The position numbers were made by a program, and so were the translations under genes. Positions 35,966 through 49,500 of a stretch of 64,000 nt of DNA are shown piece by piece. The DNA comes from Notospermus geniculatus. Lineage: Eukaryota; Nemertea; Pilidiophora; Heteronemertea; Lineidae. The notes beneath the pieces were generated by a model. It was not told the origin of the DNA, made no database searches, and saw only the letters and a list, made by a program, of their open reading frames with translations. Positions within the stretch are counted from its first letter, which is position 1. Every line of letters starts with the position of its first letter. The DNA lies in assembly GCA_002633025.1 (NCBI GenBank), contig NMRB01001684.1:70597-134596 (forward strand). The letters run 5' to 3'.

Positions 35966-36947
35966 AGGTTTCAGGATAGACTGGGGTTAAAGTGTAAAGT
36001 CGGATGACACCTCTACCGTTGTTGATATCAGACTATAAACCCTAACATTAACTTTAACTTTTGCATCATGACGTCAACTCATAACATAAACCTTTGGCAT
36101 TCTGCGTCATGACGCCATTATACGGTTCTGGTACACCGAGACACGGCACTGGAATGCACTTATGTAGGCCTATTCTTAAAATATACTTAAAATACACATA
36201 TGTATTCTTATAGTAAACTTAAAATACCGATACATGTACATGTATTCTTGAAATTCATTACACAGATGTATTCATAAAATGCAAACATCTATTTGCAAAA
36301 TACACTTGTGTATTCTTTGAATACACACGTATATTCTTAAAATACATTTACGAACAAAACGTGAAGTAACCATTAAGTAAGAGTATTCTCACTTTCCAAC
36401 ACTACGGTACATATAGGCCGTACATACGTATCTCTATAACAAATTCTCTAAATATTGAGCAAACCCTACAGATATTGCATCAGGATATAATTGGTCTCTG
36501 ATCCAACAGACACTAATTAACAGACCAGGTAGAAAGAGGATTTATTAACTCATCCACCCCGGAGTCCAGCAGACGGCATCTTCTGTCAAAGTTTTCTCAC
36601 GCCCTATGGTACTGATTGGAAAATATTTGAAGAAATGTTGTTCCTATCAACCATCTGAAGAATGTTTCTTCAATTTTGTTTCAAATTCATTTCCAAGGAT
36701 TTTAGAAAACTTCAGCTGAAGATACTGTCTGCTCAAACCTGGGGGCAGATGAGTCAACACAGAGTAGATAACTGTTCCAAAGGATCTAGTGCTGATGAGT
36801 ACCGGTACTGACCGAGGCTGAAGCGGGTGTTGGGAGCACAAGTGAGGATATCTCAGTGAGTTCATCTCTGTGAGCCATGTCTGTGAACTTGAAACCACAC
36901 CTGACATTGGGAGACTTTACTGTGAACTTGAAACCACACCTGACATT

Positions 36948-37270
36948 GGGAGACTTTACTGCCGTTAGGCTGAGTTTACATCGAGGCACACGCGACACAA
37001 ACACGCAGGCGAACAAAGGTTTCATGGGGATGAATCCTTTGTGAAGCCATTGTTCGCCTGCGTGTTCGTGTCGCGTGTCATCCGATGTAAACTCGGCCTT
37101 AGAGGCCGCCGAGCTGTTATCATGAAATTTGACTGACGTCACAGACATAAGCCATGGTCTCCACAACATGATGGATGACGTCGTGGCGAACACTTCTTCT
37201 CTGTGATGTCAAACATCCTGATTCTAGGACCGCTAACTGGTGGTGGCCTCTAACGGCAGGAAAGTCTCCC
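36948..37270. mobile_element. MITE with GGGAGACTTT ends, interrupted
   Basis: Same family as 16021-16224: GGGAGACTTTACTGCCGTTA on the left, AACTGGTGGTGGCCTCTAAC and AAAGTCTCCC on the right. It is split by the nested 131-bp element 36968-37098. Confidence 0.85.
36968..37098. mobile_element. Nested 131-bp Harbinger-like MITE with TTA duplication
   Basis: TTA at 36965-36967 and 37099-37101 flank ends GGCTGAGTTTACATCG and CGATGTAAACTCGGCC (with small mismatches). The host reads CGTTAGAGGCC without the insert, as the uninterrupted 16021 copy shows. A TTA/TAA duplication is typical of PIF/Harbinger. Confidence 0.85.
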
Positions 37271-38349
37271 ATTCAGAAAATGCTTACATCCTCCGATTTT
37301 AGCGTTGGCCCAGTGTAAAATGTTCTACACTCTATCTGATAATATATTAATGCTCCGCCTGCAGTTTTTTTCAATCCGTGCTGAAAATTTAGGTCTTGAT
37401 TCTTTGAAGTAACCTACCAGTAGGCATATCGGTACGTATCAGGCAGGCATTTTGGGGTCCTTCCACGAGGCTATGAGACCTCCACCAAATTCAATACAGA
37501 GGGGCTTTAAACATACGTATGCTATCTCATTTCTGTGAGTTTTTTGTCCACGACGAGGCTCACAGATACGGTTTACAATCTCGCAGACATGACTTCTTGC
37601 ATCAAGTATGGATGATCACCTGACAGAGCGTTGCATAAATTAAAGAAAAGTGCACACTAGATTTTGGAACAGTTTCAAGACAGATAAACCACCAAGAGAG
37701 AGTATAAAAATAACTTTTGAAACACAGTAGAATTAAAAAGTTGTGCATAGAAATCAGAAAGTGTGTACCTTTAAATGATATTCTTACAGGTATTATTTAT
37801 AGACATAATGAGGACGAATTTATAAAGACTCATCCAAATATGAATATGTACAGAAGTAAAATCATTGTAAATAGAGTAAGAATAGACAGTCCAAATTCCG
37901 TTATACAAATGATACCGACACTGGTTGACACAGTGACTCACATTTACTTGACCCATAAACCCTGAAAATTTCATGGCCCCATGATGGGAATTTTCTGAGC
38001 GAGCTGTCAATCACGATGAACACATTGATATCCAAAAAGAGCACAAAAACAACACATATTATACAATAAATCGGAAAGTCGTCTCCGGAGATGACATTCT
38101 GATTTATTGATGAACACATTGAAATATTAAAGTGCATACGACAAAGTCGTCTGCCGTCTTGAGTTCCATTTCTTACAAAGGTGTCACCAGTCCGGGAAGG
38201 CGATGTACGTCTATTCAAACCGTCTAGTAAATCCAAGTACCGGTAGAGAAATTTTTCACTTCCTTTAGAAATCGTGACTCAAAATGTTCAGCCACTCATG
38301 ATCATTGGGTAGACCTTCATAGTCGATTGAATTTCAAATGTAAGCTCTT

Positions 38350-38450
38350 TTTGGGTAGTCAGATTGGTGCAGTGAAATCAGCGGTGCCTGTCACCTCTGC
38401 AAGTTTCAGGTTCGATCCCCAATCAGACCCTTGGTCAGACCCAGTCATTT
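38350..38450 (+). mobile_element. tRNA-like SINE head, second type
   Basis: TTGGTGCAGTGAAATCAGCG with GGTTCGATCCCC as box B. A close relative lies at 38757-38850. Confidence 0.55.
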
Positions 38451-38460
38451 GTATTTGTAT

Positions 38461-38734
38461 TTGATTTTCCCCTCAGGGCCGACGCCATACCGGCAGCATT
38501 ATTGGCCCTGGTAAGTACGGAAGAGGCCATCTCAAGCTACTCATGTTCCTCACTTGGATGGGGTCTTTTACTTGCCCTTGCAAAGGTACATGATACAAGG
38601 CACCACGGCTCACTCTCCCATGCGACGGACGTGAAGAGCCGGGAATGAAATCCCATATGGCCCAGGCTAGATTCGAACCCGGGACCTGCTGCCTGCTAAG
38701 CGGATGTGATAACCACTCAGCTATCAGGCTCCCC
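38461..38734 (-). mobile_element. tRNA-derived SINE, minus orientation
   Basis: Reads on the minus strand as GGAGCCTGATAGCTGAGTGG, then box B GGTTCGAATC, then the shared body GGGCAAGTAAAAGACCCCAT. Confidence 0.85.
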
Positions 38735-38756
38735 AAAGTACAAATGTAAACTGTTT

Positions 38757-38850
38757 TTGGGTTGTCCGAGTGGTGCAGTGGCATCAGCGGTGCCTGTCAC
38801 CTCTGGAAGATTCAGGTTCGACCCCCAATCAGACCCAGTCATTGTATCAA
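38757..38850 (+). mobile_element. tRNA-like SINE head, second type
   Basis: GAGTGGTGCAGTGGCATCAG and GGTTCGACCCCC mark the A and B boxes. Same type as 38350-38450. Confidence 0.55.
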
Positions 38851-39324
38851 TTGTATCATGGCCGATGTCACTTCACCCTTTGAACTACGCTCCCTTGAGC
38901 GAGAGCGACGCATGATAGGAACGCTTGTCAGGGCGGTCTTCACGTGATAGCGAGGGCGTCTGACCTTGGCAGTGTAGGTCACCTCCTATTGTATATCAAA
39001 ATTCGTCGACTGTTATCATCTATTGAGTTACAATATAATACTGTCTTTGTGCTGTTGAGCTCTTGATATTTGAATATTCAGATATGACAGAAAGCCCTGC
39101 GTACTGTGTCAACAGACATGACCATGATGCCATAAAATCAGGATACATCCCTTCTACTTATCGTCTGAATTTATCATAACCTTGATGTATATATCCTTAT
39201 TACAACATAGATTGTCTGCCCTGAGAAATTTCCTGTGGTTCAATGTACCAGGTAATAAATAGTCCTAAATCCAAAGTCCAAGGCTAAGTTAAAATCAGCA
39301 CAGTATTTTACATAAATTTCATGT

Positions 39325-39570
39325 ATAGACCATTCTCAAATTCCCAGATCTGCGCACTTCCTCCGAACTTTCAACCATAACCTCGATCTGAAACCGGCTG
39401 ACGTGACGCAATCCATTATTCAGCGATGGTCGAGTCTGACGCAACGTCTTCGACGTCACTGTCGTGGGGCTGTCTGCGTCACGTCATTCAGCTTCAGATC
39501 GAGGTTATGGTTGAAATTTTGGCGGAAGTGCGCAGATCTTTCCCGTTTACGTCAATTTGAGAACGGTCTA
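39325..39570. mobile_element. Foldback MITE, GATCTGCGCACTTCC family
   Basis: TAGACCATTCTCAAATTCCC on the left and TTTGAGAACGGTCTA on the right. The centre carries GACGCAACGTCTTCGACGTC. It is one of the most complete copies. Confidence 0.85.
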
Positions 39571-39885
39571 TTGCCGCGCTGAACGGGTCGTGAGTATTGG
39601 TGAAGTATCTGATATCAGTGTGTCGTCTTAACCCTGTTTTGTGTAGTACCGTACCAAATCCTGAAATCTTATAGAAAATAAAACAACTGACGAAAATCAG
39701 TTGACAATCAGCCCACGGGTGCTGAGTATAAACTTTAACACCATACTACAGTTATCTGTAGGCCTAACCACAACTTGACATAAAAATTCCATGTATATAT
39801 TAAAATATTCTTCATCAGTAACAAAATAATCCTAATATGATTCAAATGATTTTTTGCAGACAGAGAACATCATTATGCTTGTTGA

Positions 39886-40105
39886 GGTTCTTCACCTGAC
39901 ACCACATTTCCATGATGACACAATGCTGACATATTGGCCGTCAAAATGTCAAGCGATGTCATGGCATGAACACAGCGTCAAGGATGTGACATCAAAATGT
40001 CATGACCTGACAGTTTTGACGTCTCATCAGCCATCTTGATGGCCAACATGGCCGATTTTTGCAGTCGTCACGTGACCGTTGTGATGTCAGTGAAGAACCT
40101 CTATT
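39886..40105. repeat. ACGTCA-rich dispersed repeat
   Basis: Same family as 18620-18853, with CATATTGGCCGTCAAAATGT and GTGATGTCAGTGAAGAACC. Confidence 0.7.
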
Positions 40106-40570
40106 CCATTCAAACAAATTCGTACAGAAACAGGACATAACATTTGCTTATTCGACTCTAGCAAACTCGGAGAAAGAGACACAACATTATGCTGCCACTG
40201 TCTGATACAGAAAATCCCTGTATTTTGCAATCAAGTCCCAGAGTATGAATCTCACGTCTGAAAACACCCGTAGCCTACGGATGGAGGCCTAGGCACGGGC
40301 CTAGCTTTGAAAATCAGTGAAGCACTGAAGAAAGTTTTTCACCCTGTATATCCTGATGTGTCAAGCGTCTAACATGTCTAACATTGGATAACAAGGATTA
40401 TTTTTTCTGTATACTAACTACAGTTGAAGACACTGTGCACCAAATGAAGTATTTTTCAGAACGTCCAGTCACATTCACACTCAATTACGAGATATAAAAC
40501 AAGTATGAAAATGAGTGGACATTCTGAAGAAGACGAAAAAGCACTTGAACACGATTTATGCAGCGTTGTT

Positions 40571-43500
40571 CTACTCATTGGATGCATCCAATGGAATATC
40601 CTCGGTTTTTCCATCTCGTTTTTGACAACGACGTTGGCAGATCCTCACGGGGGCAATAACAATGGCGGCGAGAGCATAGAACGCACCAGCAGACAGGAAT
40701 GGGCCCATGTACGTGCCTGTGATCTCTAGAATGGCACCTGAAACAAAAATAGAATGTTATAATTATTTGACAGGCAAATCTCAAATCTTCTCTCCAACCA
40801 GCGTATATTTAACCACTTCAGTAACGGCCTTTTATGGCGTAATTACATCGAGTACCGGTATCTCATTTTTCTGTCAGGGCTGACGGTATACATGTAGCAT
40901 TACCAGTGATTACTGGCGCTGGTAAGTACGGAAGAGGCCATCACAAGCTACTCATGTTCCTCACTTTGATGGGGTCTTTTACTTGCCCTTGCAAAGACAC
41001 AAGGTACAAGGCACCACGGCTTACTGTCCCATGTGACGGACTGAAGATCCGGGAATGAAATCCCATATGGCCTGGGATGGATTTGAACCCGGGACCTGCC
41101 GCTTGCTAAGCGGACGTGATAACCACTCGGCTATCAGGGCTCCTTGCACCGAGTGTCAGATCTGGTTACGGGACATCCAGTCATTGCCTCGACATACACT
41201 GTGATGCATTTTCCCGTTGCATTGATGTCACTCGTAATGTAAACCTTCAGCACTCGACGTCATGATGCACTATCCCGGTACAGAGATTCTTCACATTTCC
41301 GGACGGCACGATGTCACCATATTGGCTGTCAAAATGTCAAGCGACGTCACAGCATGAACACAGCATCAATACACAGATCGTTACGTCAAAATGTCATGAC
41401 GTGATAGTTTTGATGTCGTCGCTGGCCACTGACAGCCAACATGGTCGATTCTTTGCAGTCATGAAATCATTGTGTTGTCAGTGAAGAACCTCTGTACTAG
41501 GGATCGAATAGACAGAAACCAGTGTGTGGGTTCCGACTTTCAGCGTAACTTACCAGCAATAGGTGGCACCACCGTATACGAGATCCCTTGAAAGCTGATG
41601 ACCAGGCCGAATGCACCTGTTAATTTTCCGATTCCCATTAGATCCACAACGATTATTGACCGCAGAGAGACGTAGGTCGCTGGAACGAGAAGATGAAATT
41701 CATTACTTTTTATTGATTTGATCAGCGGCAGAAAGCCGTGATCAATAAAGCTATATGCACACAGAGCTTATTGACTGCCTGATCTTAGCCACAAGACCCT
41801 TCGAGAGGACGCAAGCCACCCAAGACGCAGTCGGAATGGCAAGGATCAAAATTTTTTAAACATTTGCCACAGGGGGTGTACGGCACAGCCATAAGGCACC
41901 TCTCCAGGTGAGAGTTTTCTTGCGCAAGTTGGCTCTCTATGAGCAACTCAACTGGGAGCAGTTGTTTATGTCACTGGTCCCAGCGTAAGCCGTGAGGAAC
42001 AAATAATGGTGAATTGCCCATTGTGAGCCAACTTCTGCGAGAAAACTCTCACGTGGAGAGGCGCCAAAAGGCCACAAGGCCACGCAAGCGGTGTGTACCG
42101 CTCGTCAGCGCAAACATTTAGAGGACTGCTTGATCACGAGGTTTCATCATGTTCATGAATTATGGTCCGGCTGCTGCTAAGATCATGCAGTCACTGCCCG
42201 TAGTCCTCCATGGTTGAGTTCCCATAAGCCAACAACTCATGTGGAGCAGCACTTCTAACATGTCTTTTAGTTGTGGAACCATTTACAAAATACAGTTCTG
42301 TGACTGTTTGAGCGTGGGTTTCTGGCTTGCAGTCAGAAGGTACCAGGTTCGATCCCCACAGTCAGCGTGCGACTCTGAATCATCTCTTAGCTGTCTCAGC
42401 CCATTGGCTCACCCCTCGCGGTGGTGAAAGGGTATGGTATCACAAATTGTAAATTTATCTCTGATTGACAGCTTGGTGAAGAATCTGCCTGTTTTAAACC
42501 TGGATGCCTAACTACTGCAAACATTGTTCTGGCCGTACATTTCATAGATAAAAAGTCAATTAACAGTACTGACAGTAACAGGCTCCAGTTAACATCATAA
42601 CAATGTACAACAAGCTGCGTGCTCTCTCTAAAGTCGATAATAACCAAGGAACTGAGGGTGTGCATGGCGCAACTGCGATGTGCACTCAGTACCTCTGGGA
42701 TATGGGCTGCACAGCAACAGTCATGACTATTATCGGAGCTGGTTATTGTATTTGTACGAGCTTCCTGTGGGACAACTGTACAGCAACTGTCATGACAGAC
42801 TTTATGAAGGTTTGGAGCTAGTTTTTAACTGCATAACTAAAAGTGCTTTTCCAGCGAGGACGTCCCTTACCATAGATCAGTGGCCACTGATATTCAGTGG
42901 TGAACTGAATCGCCACCAATTTAGCACCAAAACAACACCACATCCCAGGACACCACTGATTCCACACTGAAATCGCCACTGTCTTGATCAGTGTTAGTTC
43001 CAAGTATAACTGATTTAACACCAGAAATCAGTGCTGAATCAGTTATAACTGAATTAGCACTGAAAAGACACTGAAACAACACCATCTGGACTTAGATTTT
43101 CTCAGAGCAACACTGATTTAACACTGATTCAACCAACGAAACAAACAGCACTGAATCACCACTGATTCCACACTGATATGACACTAAAATAACTTAGCAA
43201 TTCTGGAGGACAGCACTGATTTAGCACTGTTTCGTCTTTGTCTTAAAATTATCCTAATAGAACTGATTCAGCACTGATTCACCACTGATTTACCACTGCG
43301 GTCTCTCTCAGGCCAAGGTGGAGTTGGCAGTGATTCCCCTAGCAATAAATGGAGTGGCGCGGCGCCATGCCCTTGCCGGGTCCCGCCACTCTGCCCTTTT
43401 TGCCAAAAAATCCCGCCACGCGGCCCCCAACTCTGCCGCCAAACGGCCCGTCGTAACACGCCCAGTCATTCCTGCTGTGTCTGCCACTGACGATCTTTTT

Positions 43501-46500
43501 CGCGCCCCGCCTCGTTCTGAATCTCTGGATTTCTCATCGCCCGTATGCACCCCCACCGGCTTACACGCGATGGCAGGCTCGTCTGGTCTCCTATGGCGGG
43601 GGTGCAAACATTAGACTCGACAGCAGCATATATTTGAATAATAACGATGCGCAGATAAATGAATTCGCGACGAGAAGTGCGCATCACTAACACCAAGGCA
43701 CTGGCGAGTTTGCCGACGATCCCGACTTGAGGATAGCTTTCACTTCCACAGTGTCCTGAACTTTTGATTTTATTTCTCTGGGATGGAAAGAAATCGCCTC
43801 AAAAACTGTTTGGTTGGATTCCCACTGAAATTTCCTTTCCAATGACATAAAGCTTGCCCGTCTTGGTCATTTTTATGAAGAGATATTTACTTGATTTGTG
43901 TGAATAGGCTACAACCGACAGTGGCCGCCAGAGTTGGCTTCCCGCCAAGCATGCAGACATCTCCATGAGTGTGTGCCTACGATGTTTCTGGTCAGCCGGT
44001 CTGACTAATTAACAGAAATAAGCTATGATGGACACTATGAGAGGTTAAATAAAATTGGGTGTTTTGTTCAATACTCTGTTGATTTCATTGCAAGCTTTAC
44101 TTAGATTAATCATTTTGGAGGCTGCCCTCTTTGATGTCATGCTATCTGGATGGAGCCTCGCATGAGGTACGAGGCAAGTGAATTCGGCCCTTGTGGATGA
44201 AAACTTCTGCTGTAGTTGCCCCCGTTGGAACCCAATCACGCCGGAAAGTGCCCCTTTATAGAAGCCCCACCCTGCCCCTCCAACATCCTGGGGGAATCAC
44301 TGNGATCCCTTGAAAGCTGATGACCAGGCCGAATGCACCTGTTAATTTTCCGATTCCCATTAGATCCACAACGATTATTGACCGCAGAGAGACGTAGGTC
44401 GCTGGAACAAGAGAAGACGAAATTCATTACCGGGTACTTTTTATTGATTTGATTGACAGCAGAAAGCCGTGATCAATATACATAAAGCTCTGTGCACACA
44501 GAGCTTACTGACTGCCTGGGCCCATTGCATGAAACTCGCGACAGCGCTATCTTGGTGTTAGCGCTATCTTCATGTTAGATGACGTAAAAATCCATTGTTA
44601 TTTTACGTCATTTAACATCAAGTTAGCGCTAACACCAAGATAGCGCTGTCGTGAGTTTTATGCAACCGGGCCCTGATCTTAGCCAGAAGACCCTTCTGTC
44701 GTTACAGTTGCTTTACAGTCGCCCCCACAGGAAGTGCAATCTATAATGTACCGGTACAATGCAATAACCAGCTCCGAAATTAGTCATGAATGTTGCTGCG
44801 CAGTCTACATCCCAAAGGTACTGAGTGCACATCGCAGTTGCTCCACACAAACTCTCGGTGCCTGACGGTTATTATCGACTTTAGAGAGAGCGCGCAGCTT
44901 GTTGTACATTGTAATGACTGTTAGCTTGAGCCTGTTACTGTCAGTGCTGTTAATTGACTTTTTATCTATGAAATGTACGGCCAGAACAATGTTTGCAATA
45001 GTTCGGCATCCAGGTTGAACACAGGCACATTCTTCACCAAGCGGTTCCAGAGATAAATTTGAGTCAGAGCCGCACACCTTGTGTCCTAGTCCGAACAATT
45101 CTATGTCGATGGCATCCTCCACTACAGGGGTTTTTACCTCGCTCCTCTTCATCCACTCACACAAACTTGCGAGTGTCTGAAGAGGAACAAGATCAAAGCC
45201 CTGCTGTGGGAGGATGCTTTAGGACACGCCAGTTTCCTCCTGCTACCCGTATATTAATTTGCCCAAATTGCCCATCCTCCCACAGCAGGGGTTTTTACTT
45301 CACTCCTCTTCATCCACTTTGTGTGCGAGTGTATGAAGAGATCAAAGCCCTGCTGTGGGAGGATGAAATTGCCAGGCCTAATGTGTATTAAGGTAGATTC
45401 ATACTTTGCGTTTTGCGCGTGTCCATTTCCTATGTGAGTGCTTGGTACAAAAAGTAATTTTATTGTTGATACCATACTTAAACATAGGGAACGGACAAGC
45501 GCAAAGCACAAAACGGAGAAGTATGTGGTATTTTGTAGAAGAATGTCATGACCTAGTCATATTGTGTACAATTAAAAATATATATAAAGAGAGGATATTT
45601 ACGAATCAGCAGGGATCACTCCGTGGAAAACTGTCCCACATATCAAAATGAAATGGTCCATGGACCATGTGCTCACCGGGTTGGACATAATAGTCTAATG
45701 ACAGAGGGAGGTACATATCAGTGTTGGGAGCAATCTCGGTCAACTCACTCCCAGGTAGGATTTTGATGATTTTTGGGTTATGCCACCTGGCGCCATATTG
45801 TATGTTCGATCGGGCCGGAACTTCACATGCACATAAACGTCATCTGCAGGGGACCACATAGCACATTGGAGTGCTTTGGGTCAAGTCGTTCCTGAGTTAC
45901 AGCACTTTGATGATTTTCGGGTTACGCCACCTGGCGGCCATATTGGATGTCCGATTGGGCCGAAACTTCACTTGGTCATAAAGGTCATCTGCAGGGGCCC
46001 ACATAGCACATTAGAGCGCTTTGGGTTAAGGCGTTCCTGAGTTACAGCACTTTGATGATTTTTGGGTTACGCCACCTGGTGGCCATGTTTGAAGTCAAAT
46101 CAGGCTGAAATTTGGCGTGCATGTAAAGGTCATCTAGATGGAGGTAAATATCAAATTTGAACCCTCTGCGTCAAGCCGTTCCTGAGTAATAGCACTTACT
46201 TGATTTTCAGGTTACGCCACCTGGCGGCCATACTGGATGTCCAATCGGGCCGAAACTTGGTATTTTTAAAGGTACCCTTCCAATGCATGTTTATGCAAAA
46301 TATGAAGTCGCTCGGTGAAATAATAACAAACTGTGAGAGGTTCGTCACTTTTGTCGAACTTTGACCTCTGTGACCTTGAAAAGTAGGTCAAATCAAAAAC
46401 TCGTTACATATGTCATGTATCCTCATTAGATACACCTATGATAAAAATTTGGAGATGATCCAGTCATTAGTTCAGGAGTTATTGCACTTTTTGTGTTTTT

Positions 46501-49500
46501 GGTTTTGGCCACCTGGTGGCCAAGCCAACAATCGAATCGGACCGAAACTTGGTGTCATGGGTCATCTGACCTAGGGCTATGTATGTACCAAGTTTCAGAT
46601 CCATAGCCCCAGCGGTTACGAAACGTGCCCTGCTAACGGAACACGACGACGACGACGACGGACGACGACGGACGCCGCCGGACGACGGACGCTTCCCCAT
46701 CGTAATAGCTCACCCCGGTGAGCTAATGATTGTTATCGAAATAGAAATTTGACAGTCCATTATAGAGAGTATGGTAAATGCGCCTGCTGATGGGTCAGGG
46801 AATTGTGGTTTTGCACAGCTCGTCTGACACGATTGCAATTGATTTTTTCATAACAATTGTACACAGTGGTTCGCATAGGTCTCCCAATTATCTGCATGAT
46901 TAGTGTTAGGTTCTGAATAGAGTGAGGAGGCTATTCTACTATGTGATAATGATATGACCGTCATCAGAAATACTGCCACCATACATGCCCAGGGTTTCCG
47001 CCAGAGGGTAAAATGGGTAAAATTCCGTACCCTAAAATTTTTCCAGGGTACAGATCCGTACCCTCAAAAATTTGATAAATTCACATACATGTATTTATCA
47101 GCAGTATTCATTGTTTTTCACCATTTAACATCATACATGTATTTCACGATGGAAAGTGATTTTATGCTCCAAAATACGCCTAAAATGGCACTAAACATCG
47201 TTTAAAACCAAAATAAACAAATAAAAATAAAAATAAAGTTTTCAAAAAAAATTTTTTTTCAAAAAAAATTTTTTTTTGGTCCGTACCCTCTTTTTTTTCT
47301 GGCGGAAACCCTGATGCCATATCAAATGTTGAATGAATCCAATGATGAGTGCCGGATATGGCATTACCGGTATAAGCAATGTACAGTAGGAGAAAACCAG
47401 AGTGTCCTGGGCCCGGTTGCACAAAAGCATACTAGGCGTACAGTATCATTCTATCTTGGTTACTGAACAAGACCCGTTTGCACAAACACATACAAGTTAG
47501 AAGCCAACTGGGAGATAGAAGGCCATGTCGAATTAGCGGAACCAGCGGAAACAACGGAACCAGCGGAACTTGAAGGAAAAACAATGTTGTTTTTTAAATA
47601 ATAACTGCACTGTTCAAATCGAATTGTTAGGCACCGAAAAAACTAGGTGTACGGTAGGCCTAGGCCATGTAGGCCCACCGGTAGCCTAGCCTAGACCTAG
47701 CATGCCTGGGGCCTACATTTAGGTCTCAATCCGCACATCATGACTGCAGTCGCGTGTTGCTTACCAACACCGAGTCACGTGTTGCTTTCAGTCAACAGCT
47801 AACGAAGCAAGGACGATTCACGTGTTCGTTCTATCGGCTGCAGACCAGGTTCCGCTGTTTCCGCTGGTTCCGCTAATTCGACATGGCCGAGGTAGAATGA
47901 TACTAGGCCGAGTACGCTTTTGTGCAACCGGGCCCTGGAAACCTTGTGCTGTCAAAGGGAGTTGCCCTCTCTATCACATGAAGATATGGTCTCACCGGGG
48001 ATCGAACCGAGAACCTCAGAGGTGACAGGCACCAAAGTTTCCATCAGTGCTTTGGATGCATCTTTCAAGGGCCAATACCAGTCTATAGTGCGTTCTCCAT
48101 CAATATAACAAACATGTGTTGCAGCTTTCAAGCTTTCTGCCTCAGTAGGCCTTCAAATATAATATGCGCATGTTGAACAGCAGCTCATTTTGTAGAACAA
48201 GAAGGCTTCTTGGGGCCTACAGGTATTAGATTTTTCTGTCAGGGCTGAAGTCATAGCATTATTGGCTCTGGTAAGTACGGAAGAGGCCATCTCAAGCTAC
48301 TCATGTTCCTCACTTGGATGGGGTCTTTTACTTGCATTGCAAAGGCACAAGGTACAAGGCACCACAGCTTAAGGTCCCATGCGATGGATGTGAAGAGCCA
48401 GGGATGACTAATCCCATATGGCCCGGGCTGGATCCCAAACCAGAACCTGCCACTTGCTAAGTGGACGTGATAACCACAAGGCTAAGGTGTTGCCGCTTTC
48501 ATGCTTCATTGGGCATCAGGAACTTCATCAGTAGGCCTTCAACTATATGCACCTTGAAGGGCAGCTTGTAGAACGAGAAGGCTTCTGACTTGCACCATTT
48601 TACTCAAAGTCAGCTGACAATCAAAATCAAGAACTTCGACTGCACATAGCTGATGGACAACTTGTTCAGATCACGAGGGAATGATTTCGAAACATCTTGC
48701 ATGTCTTGGCTTTGCTTGTAGACAGCAGTTCATTTTGCAGTACCGGTACCTGACTTCATGGACCTCCGACTTACACCATACTGTACATTCGTAACACTAC
48801 TATACTTCACTTTATAGCGAGCTGGTTAAACAATTCATGCTGATAGACGATTTTTATGATCTGCGATGCAATCCAAACATCCTGGTTACCACGGCCGCAG
48901 CGGAAACAATGAGCTGGATGTTATAAACATATTGATTGATTCATTCTGATTGATGGGCAAGGCCACTGACAGCTAACGGACAAGACGGAATCATAAATAT
49001 GCAATAATGATGGAGGAAACATATTGCAGTATTGTGTGAAGCAACCCGAAGGACATCGCAATACAAAAGCATACTTATTCCACACCAACTAGACCCATTT
49101 TCAATCAATGAATGGCCCAGACCATTTCATAGCTGAGATCAAGGCCAAATACAAACTGATGATCATTGATGATCACCTGTCACAAAGTGTCAGCCTGCTT
49201 TTGCTGGGGGGGGGNTCCCACTAGTGCGGTATCAACTTTCATGCATTAAAATCACGCGAGCGCGACTATTATTTACCTGTCATGGGTTATTGAGTACAAA
49301 TATTGTGATTGATTGACAGGATTGATTGATAAACTTGCTCGGAGCAAAATTGTGTCATGGAAGACAACTGATGAATGCCGCACCCTACTTACGATAATTT
49401 CTGCAGGCAAATTATGGCCTGGTATAGACCTGGATGGTAGAGAGGTTGTGATCCCGACAGTGAGCCAGATGTTTTAAATACAAGTGTAGGCTGACTGCTT

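Noticed and set aside
36786-37193. 135-residue minus-strand frame
   Set aside because: It crosses nested MITEs and a local direct duplication; no family match.
37717-37965. 82-residue plus-strand frame
   Set aside because: Short, no homologue recognised, and an overlapping frame on the other strand is equally open.
40995-41140. Possible tRNA gene on the minus strand
   Set aside because: Same SINE family with a shared tail.
44236-44427. Mutually exclusive exon pair in the MCT gene
   Set aside because: The copy lacks a donor, starts at an assembly n, and its flanking intron is also duplicated, which fits an allelic duplicate better.
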